Shown here piece by piece: positions 1-6,102 of a stretch of 6,102 bases of DNA (the first letter of the stretch is position 1; every line of letters begins with the position of its first letter). Origin of the DNA: Brucellaceae bacterium. GTDB taxonomy: Bacteria; Pseudomonadota; Alphaproteobacteria; Rhizobiales; Rhizobiaceae. The position numbers and the translations under genes are program-made. The stretch lies in assembly GCA_031253705.1 (NCBI GenBank), contig JAIRVW010000247.1:1-6102 (forward strand), written 5' to 3'. Under the pieces are notes generated by a model. The model saw only the letters and a program-made list of their open reading frames with translations, was not told the DNA's origin and did not search any database.

Positions 1-147
1 GAACAGCCTGACATTCAGATGTGCTTCAAGTTCGCTGATGCTTTTGCCGACAGCGGCGGCGGTTAGTCCGCTGGCGCGGGCGGTTTCTGCAAAACTGCCC
101 AGCTCAACGGTTTTGCGAAAGAGGCGTAATGCGCTGAGCTGATCCAT
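1..147 (-). CDS. LysR-family transcriptional regulator, N-terminal part (cut by window edge)
   Basis: This is the first 49 codons of a LysR-type regulator, read by translating the minus strand from an ATG at 147-145 to the window edge with no stop. The peptide starts MDQLSALRLFRKTVELGSFA and continues through a winged helix-turn-helix: ETARASGLTAAAVGKSI is the helix-turn-helix, followed by SELEAHLNVRLF. The spacing of G-S-F, A-x-x-S-G-L-T and L-E-x-x-L-x-V-R-L-F is typical of the family's DNA-binding domain. The effector-binding domain (about 240 residues in full members) lies outside the window, so the inducer is unknown. The start is supported by family alignment (LysR proteins usually begin a few residues before the L-x-x-F segment) and by a weak AGAGA about 9 nt upstream. 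The gene is divergent from the EamA transporter across 131 bp, an arrangement in which LysR proteins commonly control the neighbour and themselves. Confidence 0.9.
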   Translation of the reverse strand, partial: MDQLSALRLFRKTVELGSFAETARASGLTAAAVGKSISELEAHLNVRLF

Positions 148-278
148 AGAGCGTTATCTCTGATCTTATTCAAAACTTTTTGTTGGTAATCTATACTGAA
201 AACAAGAAATTATCATCCCTGAAACTTGCAATTATGGTGTCCGGTACCGGTATTATAAACAGCATACGGAGATAAAGG
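148..278. promoter_or_regulatory. Divergent LysR/EamA control region
   Basis: This AT-rich 131-bp region separates two divergent start codons. Two plus-strand promoter candidates are visible. One is TTCAAA (169-174), 17 bp, TATACT (192-197). The other is TTGCAA (226-231), 19 bp, TATTAT (251-256), which would give a leader of about 16 nt. Its long spacer contains a perfect palindrome, CCGGTACCGG (241-250). ATTAT occurs at 209-213, 231-235 and 252-256, 22 and 21 bp apart and so roughly on one helix face. These are plausible contact sites for a LysR-type protein, but no clean T-N11-A box with good dyad symmetry stands out. The region's regulatory role is inferred from gene layout. The individual promoter boxes are weak (4-5 of 6 consensus matches). 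Confidence 0.5.
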
Positions 279-1136
279 ATGACATCAACGCGCACGGATT
301 TGCTGCTGACAGCACTGGCACCGGCAATCTGGGGCAGTACTTATATTGTCACCACGCAAATGCTGCCTGCGGGGTATCCGATGACCGTTGCAATGCTGCG
401 TGCGCTCCCTGCCGGTTTATTACTGCTGTTGCTTGTCCGGCAATTACCGCAGGGCATCTGGTGGCTGCGGGTGTTTATTCTGGGCGCGCTGAATTTCTCG
501 TTTTTCTGGGCGATGTTATTTGTTGCGGCCTATCGCTTACCAGGCGGTGTTGCTGCCACAGTGGGCGCAGTACAGCCGCTGATCGTTGTCTTTCTCGCTC
601 GGATCGTGCTGGGGGCACGGCTGCGTGCTGTTGCCGTTGTTGCGGCGCTGGCAGGGATTGCCGGTGTGGCTTTGCTGGTGCTTAAGCCCAATGGCGTACT
701 TGATCAGACAGGAATTGTTGCTGCGCTGGCCGGTGCATTCTCCATGGCTGCGGGTACTGTGCTGAGCCGTTACTGGCAGCCGCCGGTCTCACCGCTCACC
801 TTTACCGCATGGCAGCTGACGGCCGGTGGCCTGTTACTGGTACCGGTGGCATTTCTGATGGAACCGGCTTTGCCGGTGCTGACACTGAAAAACTGGCTGG
901 GGCTGATGTATCTCGGCCTGATCGGCGGCGCTGTAACCTATCTGCTGTGGTTTCGCGGACTGGCACGTCTGGAATCGTCTGTTGCTGCATCGCTTGGATT
1001 TTTAAGCCCGCTGACAGCTGTGATCCTCGGCTGGGTTTTGTTGGGGCAGCAACTGAACCTGTTGCAAATGGCCGGTATGATGATTGTTTTGTTCAGTGTC
1101 TGGCTGGGGCAGCGTGTGCAGAGCCGCAAGACATAG
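279..1136 (+). CDS. EamA/DMT-family transporter, probable small-molecule exporter
   Basis: A 285-residue inner-membrane protein of the drug/metabolite transporter superfamily, full length for a two-EamA-domain member. Hydrophobic segments fit ten helices, at about residues 7-27, 35-52, 62-83, 88-111, 117-135, 143-163, 174-193, 205-226, 233-253 and 261-278. The two repeats span about 8-135 and 146-277. Family landmarks are PAIWGSTYIV in helix 1, RLPGGVAATVGAVQPLIVVF around helix 4, and the matching second-repeat segment ARLESSVAASLGFLSPLTAV. Such proteins usually export amino acids, metabolites or toxic compounds using the proton gradient; the substrate cannot be told from sequence. The ATG is supported by GGAG at 268-271, 7 nt upstream. 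The gene is divergent from the LysR regulator, its likely controller, and its stop codon lies 2 bp from the stop of the convergent acyltransferase gene. No terminator is seen between them. Confidence 0.93.
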   Translation: MTSTRTDLLLTALAPAIWGSTYIVTTQMLPAGYPMTVAMLRALPAGLLLLLLVRQLPQGIWWLRVFILGALNFSFFWAMLFVAAYRLPGGVAATVGAVQPLIVVFLARIVLGARLRAVAVVAALAGIAGVALLVLKPNGVLDQTGIVAALAGAFSMAAGTVLSRYWQPPVSPLTFTAWQLTAGGLLLVPVAFLMEPALPVLTLKNWLGLMYLGLIGGAVTYLLWFRGLARLESSVAASLGFLSPLTAVILGWVLLGQQLNLLQMAGMMIVLFSVWLGQRVQSRKT

Positions 1137-1138
1137 AT

Positions 1139-2248
1139 TTAGCGTTTCAGCCGCGATTTAATATCACGGACTAAAGAGCGCAGGCGATCATAGCGCCGGA
1201 GCTGGCGGGCAATTTTATCCGTTGCGCGCTGGCTTTGATCGGTCAGGCCGAGAATGATGGTGCCGAAAGTTTCACGTTCATGGAACAGGCGCGACATCAC
1301 CGGATGATCGGGAATAGCGCAGGAATCCGTGATGCGCAGTGCCGGATTTTCCAGATGATTTTTCAGCACTTCAATCATCAGGAGTACACCGGGTGAAAAA
1401 GCGCGCAGAGCCTCATCATAGGCTGTTTTCCACGTCCATGCCTGATCATCCTGCACAAAGACCACAAGGCTGGCAATGAGCCTGTCATCCAGTGTTAAAG
1501 TGTGAATACGCACCAGATCAAGCTCAGTTAAGGCACTGACAGCCTCACGGGCAAAGTCAGCGTCGGCATTCTTGCTCAGAAACGCCGTGCCACGCGTGCC
1601 TTTCCAGCCCGCGGCTTCCAGTGTCAGAAAGTCATTCATCGCTTCCGGAATAGCCGCTTTATCGGCAATGATGTGATATTGCAGATTGCCGGTCTCGGAC
1701 AGTCTGCGCCATTGGCGGCGATATTCACGGCGATGGTTTTTGCCGATCGCATTGGTCAGATAGCTCTCTGCATCGCTGCCATTGCATAAAACCGGCCGCT
1801 CTTCCTGACGCATAATATGCAGCGGCAGATTTTTACGCTGTGCCAGATCTTTGAGCGCAGTTGCAAAGGCGGCATTGAGATTGATGTCCGGCAGAATGAG
1901 CGTATCCGGTAGTCCGTGCTCCGGTTTGCTCAAGGTGTTCAAAACGGTTTCCAGAGTTGACGTTATGTCCGCACTGCTGATCAGCGGTGTGCCTTGCGTG
2001 GCATAGATATTGCTCCAGCCGCAAAGTGATTTCCGCAAGCCAAGTCCCGCCCGCGTGACCTGAACAGGCATCAGAAAAGCATTATCAGCATTATCCCTGA
2101 CAAGCAGGGCGCAATTATCAGATGCGAAATGTTTCAGTGCGGGGCGCAAAAAATCCGGATGATTGAAAATATTCGCTTCCGCAACTGACGGGATTTGCAA
2201 GTTTTTCAGATGCGTCAGTGCTTCAGCTTTCCGGAAGATTTGCAGCAT
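1139..2248 (-). CDS. GNAT-fold acyltransferase, CelD/BcsL (Acetyltransf_6) family
   Basis: A 369-residue soluble protein with no signal peptide or membrane helix, so probably cytoplasmic. The C-terminal GNAT-like domain covers about residues 165-325. It shows the family's basic entry helix KNHRREYRRQWRRLSETG (170-187), the signature DFLTLEAAGWKG (206-217) followed by G-T-A, a central strand LDDRLIASLVVF (253-264) and KTAYDEALRAFSPGVLL (274-290), where the S-P-G-V segment is typical. The final HERETFG and basic tail (RLRSLVRDIKSRLKR) complete it. Members are found in cellulose, holdfast and other exopolysaccharide clusters and are thought to transfer acyl groups to sugars or lipid-linked intermediates; related FemAB enzymes transfer amino acids. 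The acceptor here is unknown. It is the second gene of an operon, starting 2 nt after the flippase stop with a good AGGAG ribosome site, so it likely modifies the glycan that the flippase moves. An acetyltransferase role is inferred from the family. Confidence 0.85.
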   Translation of the reverse strand: MLQIFRKAEALTHLKNLQIPSVAEANIFNHPDFLRPALKHFASDNCALLVRDNADNAFLMPVQVTRAGLGLRKSLCGWSNIYATQGTPLISSADITSTLETVLNTLSKPEHGLPDTLILPDINLNAAFATALKDLAQRKNLPLHIMRQEERPVLCNGSDAESYLTNAIGKNHRREYRRQWRRLSETGNLQYHIIADKAAIPEAMNDFLTLEAAGWKGTRGTAFLSKNADADFAREAVSALTELDLVRIHTLTLDDRLIASLVVFVQDDQAWTWKTAYDEALRAFSPGVLLMIEVLKNHLENPALRITDSCAIPDHPVMSRLFHERETFGTIILGLTDQSQRATDKIARQLRRYDRLRSLVRDIKSRLKR

Positions 2249-2250
2249 CC

Positions 2251-3666
2251 TTAATCTCCTGCGCGGCGGGCTGAAGGGGCGAAAACAAACATTGTGATAC
2301 CAAGGCGTTTATAAACCACAAAGGAAAGGGTCGCTGCCTCTGTAGCCATGGCACAGACCGTTGCGATTGCCGCGCCGCTCAAGCCGATTAACGGGATGAG
2401 GGTGATGTTGAGCGCAATATTGACGATCAGGGACAGCGCATAGAGCAGGGCGCAGATATTCTGATTGCCGGACATGGACAGCAGGCTTTCGCAAGGGCCG
2501 ACGCTGGCACGGGCAATCACGCCGAGAATCAGAATGAACAGCAGCGGATAGCCTTTGGTAAATTCCTGACCGAACAACGCCAGCAACGGCCAGCCTGCAG
2601 CCAGCAGCAAGGCGCCGAGCAGCAAGGACGGCCAGAATGTCCAGCGGGCGGTATTGCGGGCAAAATCGCTGAAAGCCTGCTGATCACCGCTATGCAGTAA
2701 TTGGGAATAACGCTGCGCCACACTGGATTTGACTGCAAAATAAACGAAATGCGCCAGTGCCAGCACTTTGGTCACGGCAAAATACAGGGCTACGCTATCC
2801 GGTTCCATCATCCGGCCGACCATCAGTACATCAATATTGATCAGCAGGAAGAAGAAGCCCTCAATGAGGAAAATTGGCAGCGATACGCGAATCCATTCGC
2901 GGAAGTGATAATTGCCGGCGCCTTTTTGTAGAACACCAATGATCCGTTTGCGCAAAAACAGCTGTTGTCCGATAGCGGTGAGCGTCGTGCCGGAGAAGGC
3001 CGCAATGAGCGCTGTTGTAGCCTGTGGCTGCCAGCCTGCGAGCAACAGCACAACAAAGATCAGCAGCATCATCAGCGGGCGCAAAATATAGCCGGGGCCG
3101 AGCGCGGCGATAATCCAGCCCTGGGACCGTGCCGTCCCGTCAAAAATATTACCCAATGCAATTGCCGGAATACAGCAGATGCCGATGATAAACGGTGCCC
3201 AGTAATAGGCTTCGAATTGTGTGCTGAAACTGTTGAACAGCAGAATGGTGATCAGGGTGATGAGGCCCGCGCTGATGAGAGCAAAGACCGGCCCTGCACG
3301 CAGAATGCCACGGGCATTCTCTTTTTGGTGATGCTGCAAATATTGCGGCACATAGCGGATGATCGTGGTGTGAAAACCGAAACAGGCCAGATCGCCGAGG
3401 ATCAGCGTGACTGTCCAGACGAGGACATAAATCCCGAATTCAAAACTGCCCATCAGACGGGCAAGCACAACCTGACTGAGCAGTGCCAGTGCCGCACCAA
3501 AAACGCGGATCGCAAAGGCAATCAGGGATGAGCGCTTGGCGCGCGCCTGTTCATCATCACCGGAGAACATGGCTTCTGCGCGCAGCAAAAGCGGGCGCAG
3601 CCGCTCAGCCAGTTTCGCGGGCAGTATTTTTTCAGCCAGTGCGGTGATCTGAAATTTTGCAGGCAA
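2251..3666 (-). CDS. Oligosaccharide flippase, polysaccharide biosynthesis (MOP/Wzx-like) family
   Basis: A 471-residue polytopic inner-membrane protein. About 12 hydrophobic helices are visible, near residues 48-71, 78-99, 123-145, 157-174, 184-212, 217-237, 262-284, 292-314, 345-366, 372-390, 402-424 and 428-452. The opening QVVLARLMGSFEFGIYVLVW followed by RYVPQYL is typical of Polysaccharide_synt/Wzx proteins, as is the late IALNITLIPLIGLSGAAIAT. Such proteins flip lipid-linked oligosaccharides from the cytoplasmic to the periplasmic leaflet for O-antigen, capsule or exopolysaccharide assembly; the substrate is not predictable. The start is TTG: an in-frame TAA lies upstream with no ATG or GTG between, and a weak GAGAG sits 5 nt before the TTG. 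The first ATG is residue 33 (3570-3568), which also precedes all predicted helices, so a start there cannot be excluded. It is first in an operon with the acyltransferase, downstream of the secA terminator, so it needs its own promoter; I see no convincing one in 3667-3755. Confidence 0.88.
   Translation of the reverse strand: MPAKFQITALAEKILPAKLAERLRPLLLRAEAMFSGDDEQARAKRSSLIAFAIRVFGAALALLSQVVLARLMGSFEFGIYVLVWTVTLILGDLACFGFHTTIIRYVPQYLQHHQKENARGILRAGPVFALISAGLITLITILLFNSFSTQFEAYYWAPFIIGICCIPAIALGNIFDGTARSQGWIIAALGPGYILRPLMMLLIFVVLLLAGWQPQATTALIAAFSGTTLTAIGQQLFLRKRIIGVLQKGAGNYHFREWIRVSLPIFLIEGFFFLLINIDVLMVGRMMEPDSVALYFAVTKVLALAHFVYFAVKSSVAQRYSQLLHSGDQQAFSDFARNTARWTFWPSLLLGALLLAAGWPLLALFGQEFTKGYPLLFILILGVIARASVGPCESLLSMSGNQNICALLYALSLIVNIALNITLIPLIGLSGAAIATVCAMATEAATLSFVVYKRLGITMFVFAPSARRAGD
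2256..2260 (-). promoter_or_regulatory. Ribosome binding site of the acyltransferase gene, inside the flippase 3' end
   Basis: On the minus strand AGGAG lies 7 nt upstream of the ATG at 2248-2246 and inside the last codons of the flippase gene. The layout AGGAG, TAA stop, GG, ATG fixes the acyltransferase start and suggests translational coupling: ribosomes finishing the flippase can re-initiate at once. This keeps the two products in proportion. Confidence 0.8.
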
Positions 3667-3755
3667 CGGAGCTCTCGGAAAGGTTTTGGGTGTTTAAAAC
3701 TTCTGGCACGAAATCATTTAAAAGTCAGTCTATGCGGCAGTGGTTTCCTCAAAGT

Positions 3756-3791
3756 AAAACACCGCCTGTGATGAGCAGGCGGTGTTTTTTT
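3756..3791 (-). terminator. Strong intrinsic terminator after secA, probably bidirectional
   Basis: A perfect 13-bp stem, AAAACACCGCCTG (3756-3768) with CAGGCGGTGTTTT (3776-3788), encloses the 7-nt loop TGATGAG. On the minus strand, the direction of secA, the GC-rich stem is followed by TTTTACTTT. On the plus strand it is followed by an unbroken run of seven T. It can therefore work both ways, but only secA transcripts arrive from an annotated gene. It separates secA from the flippase operon although both are read leftward. Confidence 0.88.
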
Positions 3792-3795
3792 ACTA

Positions 3796-3863
3796 ATCTA
3801 CAGCTTTTGTTCTTATGCATTATCCTTCGCAAAACCGCTTCACACTTTTGCTGGAAATGCTTT
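3796..3863. repeat. Palindromic intergenic repeat of Rhizobiales type in the secA 3' region
   Basis: An imperfect inverted repeat sits between the secA stop and its terminator. The left arm GCATTATCCTTCGCAAAA (3817-3834) is mirrored by TTTTGCTGGAAATGC (3846-3860), whose reverse complement is GCATTTCCAGCAAAA. GCATT, TCC and GCAAAA match between the arms, with small gaps. The centre is CCGCTTCACAC. From memory, elements of the form GCAAAACCGCTTC-CACTTTTGC with GCAT/ATGC ends and a flanking TTTGTTTTTACGCA-like stretch are scattered in intergenic regions of many Rhizobiales genomes. The flank here (CTTTTGTTCTTATGCAT) matches that pattern. Identity as a dispersed repeat rests on this recollection; only one copy is in the window, so copy number is unverified. 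The outer limits are approximate. Confidence 0.6.
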
Positions 3864-3868
3864 AACAT

Positions 3869-6102
3869 TTATACGAAAGCGCCGTGGCAATGTTTGAATT
3901 TCTTGCCGGAGCCGCACGGGCAGGCTTCGTTTCGGGAAACGCGTCCCCATGTCGACGGATCAGCCGGATCACGGTCTGCCGGATCAACAAAGCGGTCACT
4001 GTCTGACAGACGCGGACCATCTGAACCTTCACCGAAATCATCTTCACCGGTTGTGCCGTCAATATGGTGGCCATGCATTTCAGGCAGTTCCGGCTGCGGC
4101 TCTTCACGCATGATTTCCACACGCATCAGCTGAGAGGTCACAACTTCACGTAAGTTAGACAGCATAGCCTGAAACAGCTCAAAACCTTCGGTCTTATATT
4201 CGTTCAGCGGATCGCGCTGGGCATAGCCGCGGAAGCCGACAACGGAGCGCAGATGGTCAAGATTGACCAGATGTTCACGCCACAGATTGTCCAGAGACTG
4301 CAGGATAACGGATTTCTGCACATAGGCCATGATCTGCGGGCCAAAGCGCTCTGCACGGTCAGCAGCAGCCTTGTCGGCGGCTTCCTTGATGCGTTCTTCG
4401 ATCTGTTCTTCCGCAATGCCTTCTTCCGCTGCCCATGCATCCACCGGCAGGTCAAGATTGAGAACCTTGACGACTTCTTCCTTGAGTTCAGCCACACGCC
4501 ATTGTTCGGCATAAGCATTTTCAGGAATATGAGCACGAACCATATCTTCAATGACTTCATGACGCATTTCATTGACCGTTTCGGTCAAATCTTCTGCATC
4601 CATCATTTCCAGACGCTGCTCGAAGATCACCTTGCGCTGATCATTCATCACGTCATCATATTTGAGCAGGTTTTTGCGGATTTCAAAGTTGCGGGCTTCG
4701 ACTTTTTTCTGAGCCTTTTCCAGCGCTTTGTTGATCCACGGATGCACAATGGCTTCGTCTTCTTTGAGACCGAGCTTCTGCAGCATGCTGTCCATACGGT
4801 CGGAACCGAAGATGCGCATCAGATCATCCTGCAGCGACAGGAAGAATTTCGACTTGCCCGGATCACCCTGACGGCCGGAACGACCACGCAGCTGGTTGTC
4901 GATACGACGGCTTTCGTGACGCTCTGTCGCCAGAACGTAAAGACCGCCGGCAGCCAGAGCCTGTTCTTTTTTCTTAGCGATATCGGCTTTCAGCTCCTGC
5001 ACTTTGGCATCACGTTCAGGACCGGCAGGGACATCCGCCAGTTCTACCTTGATACGCATTTCCAAGTTGCCGCCGAGCTGAATATCGGTACCGCGACCGG
5101 CCATATTGGTCGCAATGGTGATTGCGCCCGGAACACCGGCTTGCGAAACGATATAGGCTTCCTGCTCGTGGTAACGGGCGTTCAGCACCTGAATATTCTT
5201 CACACCGTCTTTTTTCAGACGTTCTGCGAGAAGCTCGGATTTTTCAATCGACGTTGTACCGACCAGAACCGGCTGACCCTTTTCATGGGCTTCACGGATA
5301 TCGCGGATGATGGCTTTATATTTCTCATCAACGGAGCGGTAAACTTCATCATCAGCATCAATACGGGCAACCGGAAGATTGGTCGGAATAATCGCAACAT
5401 CAAGGCCGTAAATATTGCCGAATTCTTCTGCTTCCGTTGCCGCTGTACCGGTCATACCGGCCAGCTTGTTATACATACGGAAATAGTTCTGGAAGGTAAT
5501 CGATGCCAGTGTCTGGTTTTCAGGCTGGATCGTTACTTTTTCTTTGGCTTCCAGCGCCTGATGCAGGCCTTCGGAATAGCGGCGGCCCGGCATCATACGG
5601 CCGGTAAATTCATCGATGATGACCAGTTCGTCATTGCGGACGATATAGTCTTTGTCGAGCTGGAACAGCTTATGCGCGCGCAAAGCATTGTTGAGGTGGT
5701 GAACAACAGCCACGTTCTCAACATCATACAGGCTTTCGCCTTTCAGATAGCCGGCAGCATCCAGCAGTTTTTCGATCTTTTCAGTACCGACTTCGGTGAA
5801 GATTGCAGTTTTCTGCTTCTCATCGACTTCGTAATCTTCAGCTACGAGCTGCGGAATGAAGGTATCGATCAGCGAGTAGAATTCTGAACGGTCTTCCAGC
5901 GGGCCGGAAATGATCAGCGGTGTACGGGCTTCGTCGATGAGGATCGAATCAACTTCGTCGACGATGGCGTAGTTATGTTCGCGCTGCACCATCTGGGCGC
6001 GCTCATATTTCATATTATCACGCAGATAATCGAAGCCGAGTTCGTTATTCGTTGCGTAGGTAATATCGCAGGCATAGGCCTCGCGGCGCTGATCGTCATC
6101 AA
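3869..6102 (-). CDS. secA: Protein translocase ATPase SecA (C-terminal part; start beyond window edge)
   Basis: SecA uses ATP to push unfolded preproteins through SecYEG. The frame runs unbroken to the right edge, giving 743 full codons; the ATG at 6013 is internal, since [20 protein letters not shown] and GFDYLRDN precede it in frame. About 150-160 N-terminal residues including Walker A are missing, judged against a usual length near 900. Counting from the first full codon, visible landmarks are Walker B DEVD (48-51) followed by [20 protein letters not shown] (213-220), [15 protein letters not shown] (331-345), [13 protein letters not shown] (403-415) and the scaffold-helix segment [16 protein letters not shown]. 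An acidic, Pro/Gly-rich linker leads to the C-terminal zinc motif [14 protein letters not shown] (727-740) with ligands C727, C729, C738 and H739, which in other bacteria binds SecB and ribosomes. All visible motifs are intact. The gene ends in TAA, followed by a palindromic repeat and a strong terminator. The [12 protein letters not shown] segment is of alphaproteobacterial type. Confidence 0.98.
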   Translation of the reverse strand, partial: DDDQRREAYACDITYATNNELGFDYLRDNMKYERAQMVQREHNYAIVDEVDSILIDEARTPLIISGPLEDRSEFYSLIDTFIPQLVAEDYEVDEKQKTAIFTEVGTEKIEKLLDAAGYLKGESLYDVENVAVVHHLNNALRAHKLFQLDKDYIVRNDELVIIDEFTGRMMPGRRYSEGLHQALEAKEKVTIQPENQTLASITFQNYFRMYNKLAGMTGTAATEAEEFGNIYGLDVAIIPTNLPVARIDADDEVYRSVDEKYKAIIRDIREAHEKGQPVLVGTTSIEKSELLAERLKKDGVKNIQVLNARYHEQEAYIVSQAGVPGAITIATNMAGRGTDIQLGGNLEMRIKVELADVPAGPERDAKVQELKADIAKKKEQALAAGGLYVLATERHESRRIDNQLRGRSGRQGDPGKSKFFLSLQDDLMRIFGSDRMDSMLQKLGLKEDEAIVHPWINKALEKAQKKVEARNFEIRKNLLKYDDVMNDQRKVIFEQRLEMMDAEDLTETVNEMRHEVIEDMVRAHIPENAYAEQWRVAELKEEVVKVLNLDLPVDAWAAEEGIAEEQIEERIKEAADKAAADRAERFGPQIMAYVQKSVILQSLDNLWREHLVNLDHLRSVVGFRGYAQRDPLNEYKTEGFELFQAMLSNLREVVTSQLMRVEIMREEPQPELPEMHGHHIDGTTGEDDFGEGSDGPRLSDSDRFVDPADRDPADPSTWGRVSRNEACPCGSGKKFKHCHGAFV

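Noticed and set aside
1151..1169. Hairpin CCGCGAT / ATCACGG as a terminator for the convergent pair
   Set aside because: The stem is only 7 bp with one mismatch, lies inside the acyltransferase coding region and has no T run on either strand.
809..1174. 121-codon plus-strand frame overlapping the end of the EamA gene
   Set aside because: It is a shifted frame inside a clear EamA coding sequence, with Cys/Arg/Gly-rich content and no recognisable domain.
2965..3531. 188-codon open frame antisense to the flippase
   Set aside because: It is also in exact antisense codon register with the real gene, and its composition (rich in Cys, Gln, Asn, Arg and Asp) is typical of a mirrored membrane-protein frame. 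No ribosome site or family motif supports it.
3749..3820. 23-codon minus-strand mini-frame (begins MHKNKSC) with AAGGA just before its ATG
   Set aside because: The AAGGA is only 2 nt from the ATG, too close for a good ribosome site. The frame starts inside the palindromic repeat and passes through the terminator stem, so chance is the simplest explanation.
3657..4133. 158-codon plus-strand open frame covering the flippase leader, the terminator and the secA end
   Set aside because: It reads through a perfect terminator hairpin and a palindromic repeat and then runs antisense to the conserved SecA zinc motif. Its low-complexity Ser/Pro-rich end mirrors the SecA linker.
4253..5887. 544-codon open frame on the plus strand, antisense to secA
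   Set aside because: It is in exact codon register with secA, so its stops correspond to sense codons TTA, CTA and TCA. secA in this window avoids those codons, which leaves the antisense frame open by codon bias. It ends where secA uses TCA for Ser. The translation resembles no known family and the secA protein is intact.
1..6102. CRISPR arrays, tRNA or rRNA genes, insertion sequences, defence genes
   Set aside because: I looked on both strands and saw no regularly spaced direct repeats, no cloverleaf-like tRNA or conserved rRNA segments, no transposase motifs with terminal inverted repeats, and no nuclease or toxin-antitoxin pair. All coding space is accounted for by housekeeping, transport and glycan-related genes.

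Overview
The window looks like chromosomal DNA of an alphaproteobacterium of moderate GC content. The main evidence is the SecA protein at the right-hand end, whose sequence after the conserved RDNM reads [10 protein letters not shown] and continues in a typical alphaproteobacterial style. A palindromic intergenic element just after secA resembles, from memory, a dispersed repeat common in Rhizobiales/Hyphomicrobiales. Together these favour that order, perhaps a lower-GC Brucellaceae-like lineage. The order is inferred and the family is only a guess.

Layout from left to right. (1) Positions 1-147, minus strand: the first 49 codons of a LysR-type regulator, cut by the window edge. (2) Positions 148-278: a 131-bp divergent control region with candidate promoters, a perfect 10-bp palindrome and three ATTAT motifs about 21-22 bp apart. 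(3) Positions 279-1136, plus strand: a ten-helix EamA/DMT-family transporter, probably controlled by the divergent LysR protein. (4) Positions 1139-2248, minus strand: a GNAT-fold acyltransferase of the CelD/BcsL (Acetyltransf_6) type, ending 2 bp from the transporter's stop codon. (5) Positions 2251-3666, minus strand: a polytopic oligosaccharide flippase of the MOP/Wzx type starting at TTG. The acyltransferase follows 2 nt behind it, so they form a tight operon. (6) Positions 3667-3868: a 202-bp intergenic region holding the flippase leader, a strong hairpin terminator and the palindromic repeat. (7) Positions 3869-6102, minus strand: the C-terminal four fifths of secA, with its start outside the window.

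The genes form three functional units. The LysR regulator and EamA pump are a classic regulator/exporter pair for a small molecule. The flippase and BcsL-type acyltransferase look like a two-gene module for exporting and acylating a lipid-linked surface glycan whose substrate cannot be read from the sequence. SecA is the ATPase of general protein export. A terminator separates it from the flippase operon although both are transcribed leftward.

Nothing here is clearly a new defence or mobile system. The most noteworthy items are the repeat in the secA 3' region, the flippase/acyltransferase pair, and the organised LysR/EamA control region.
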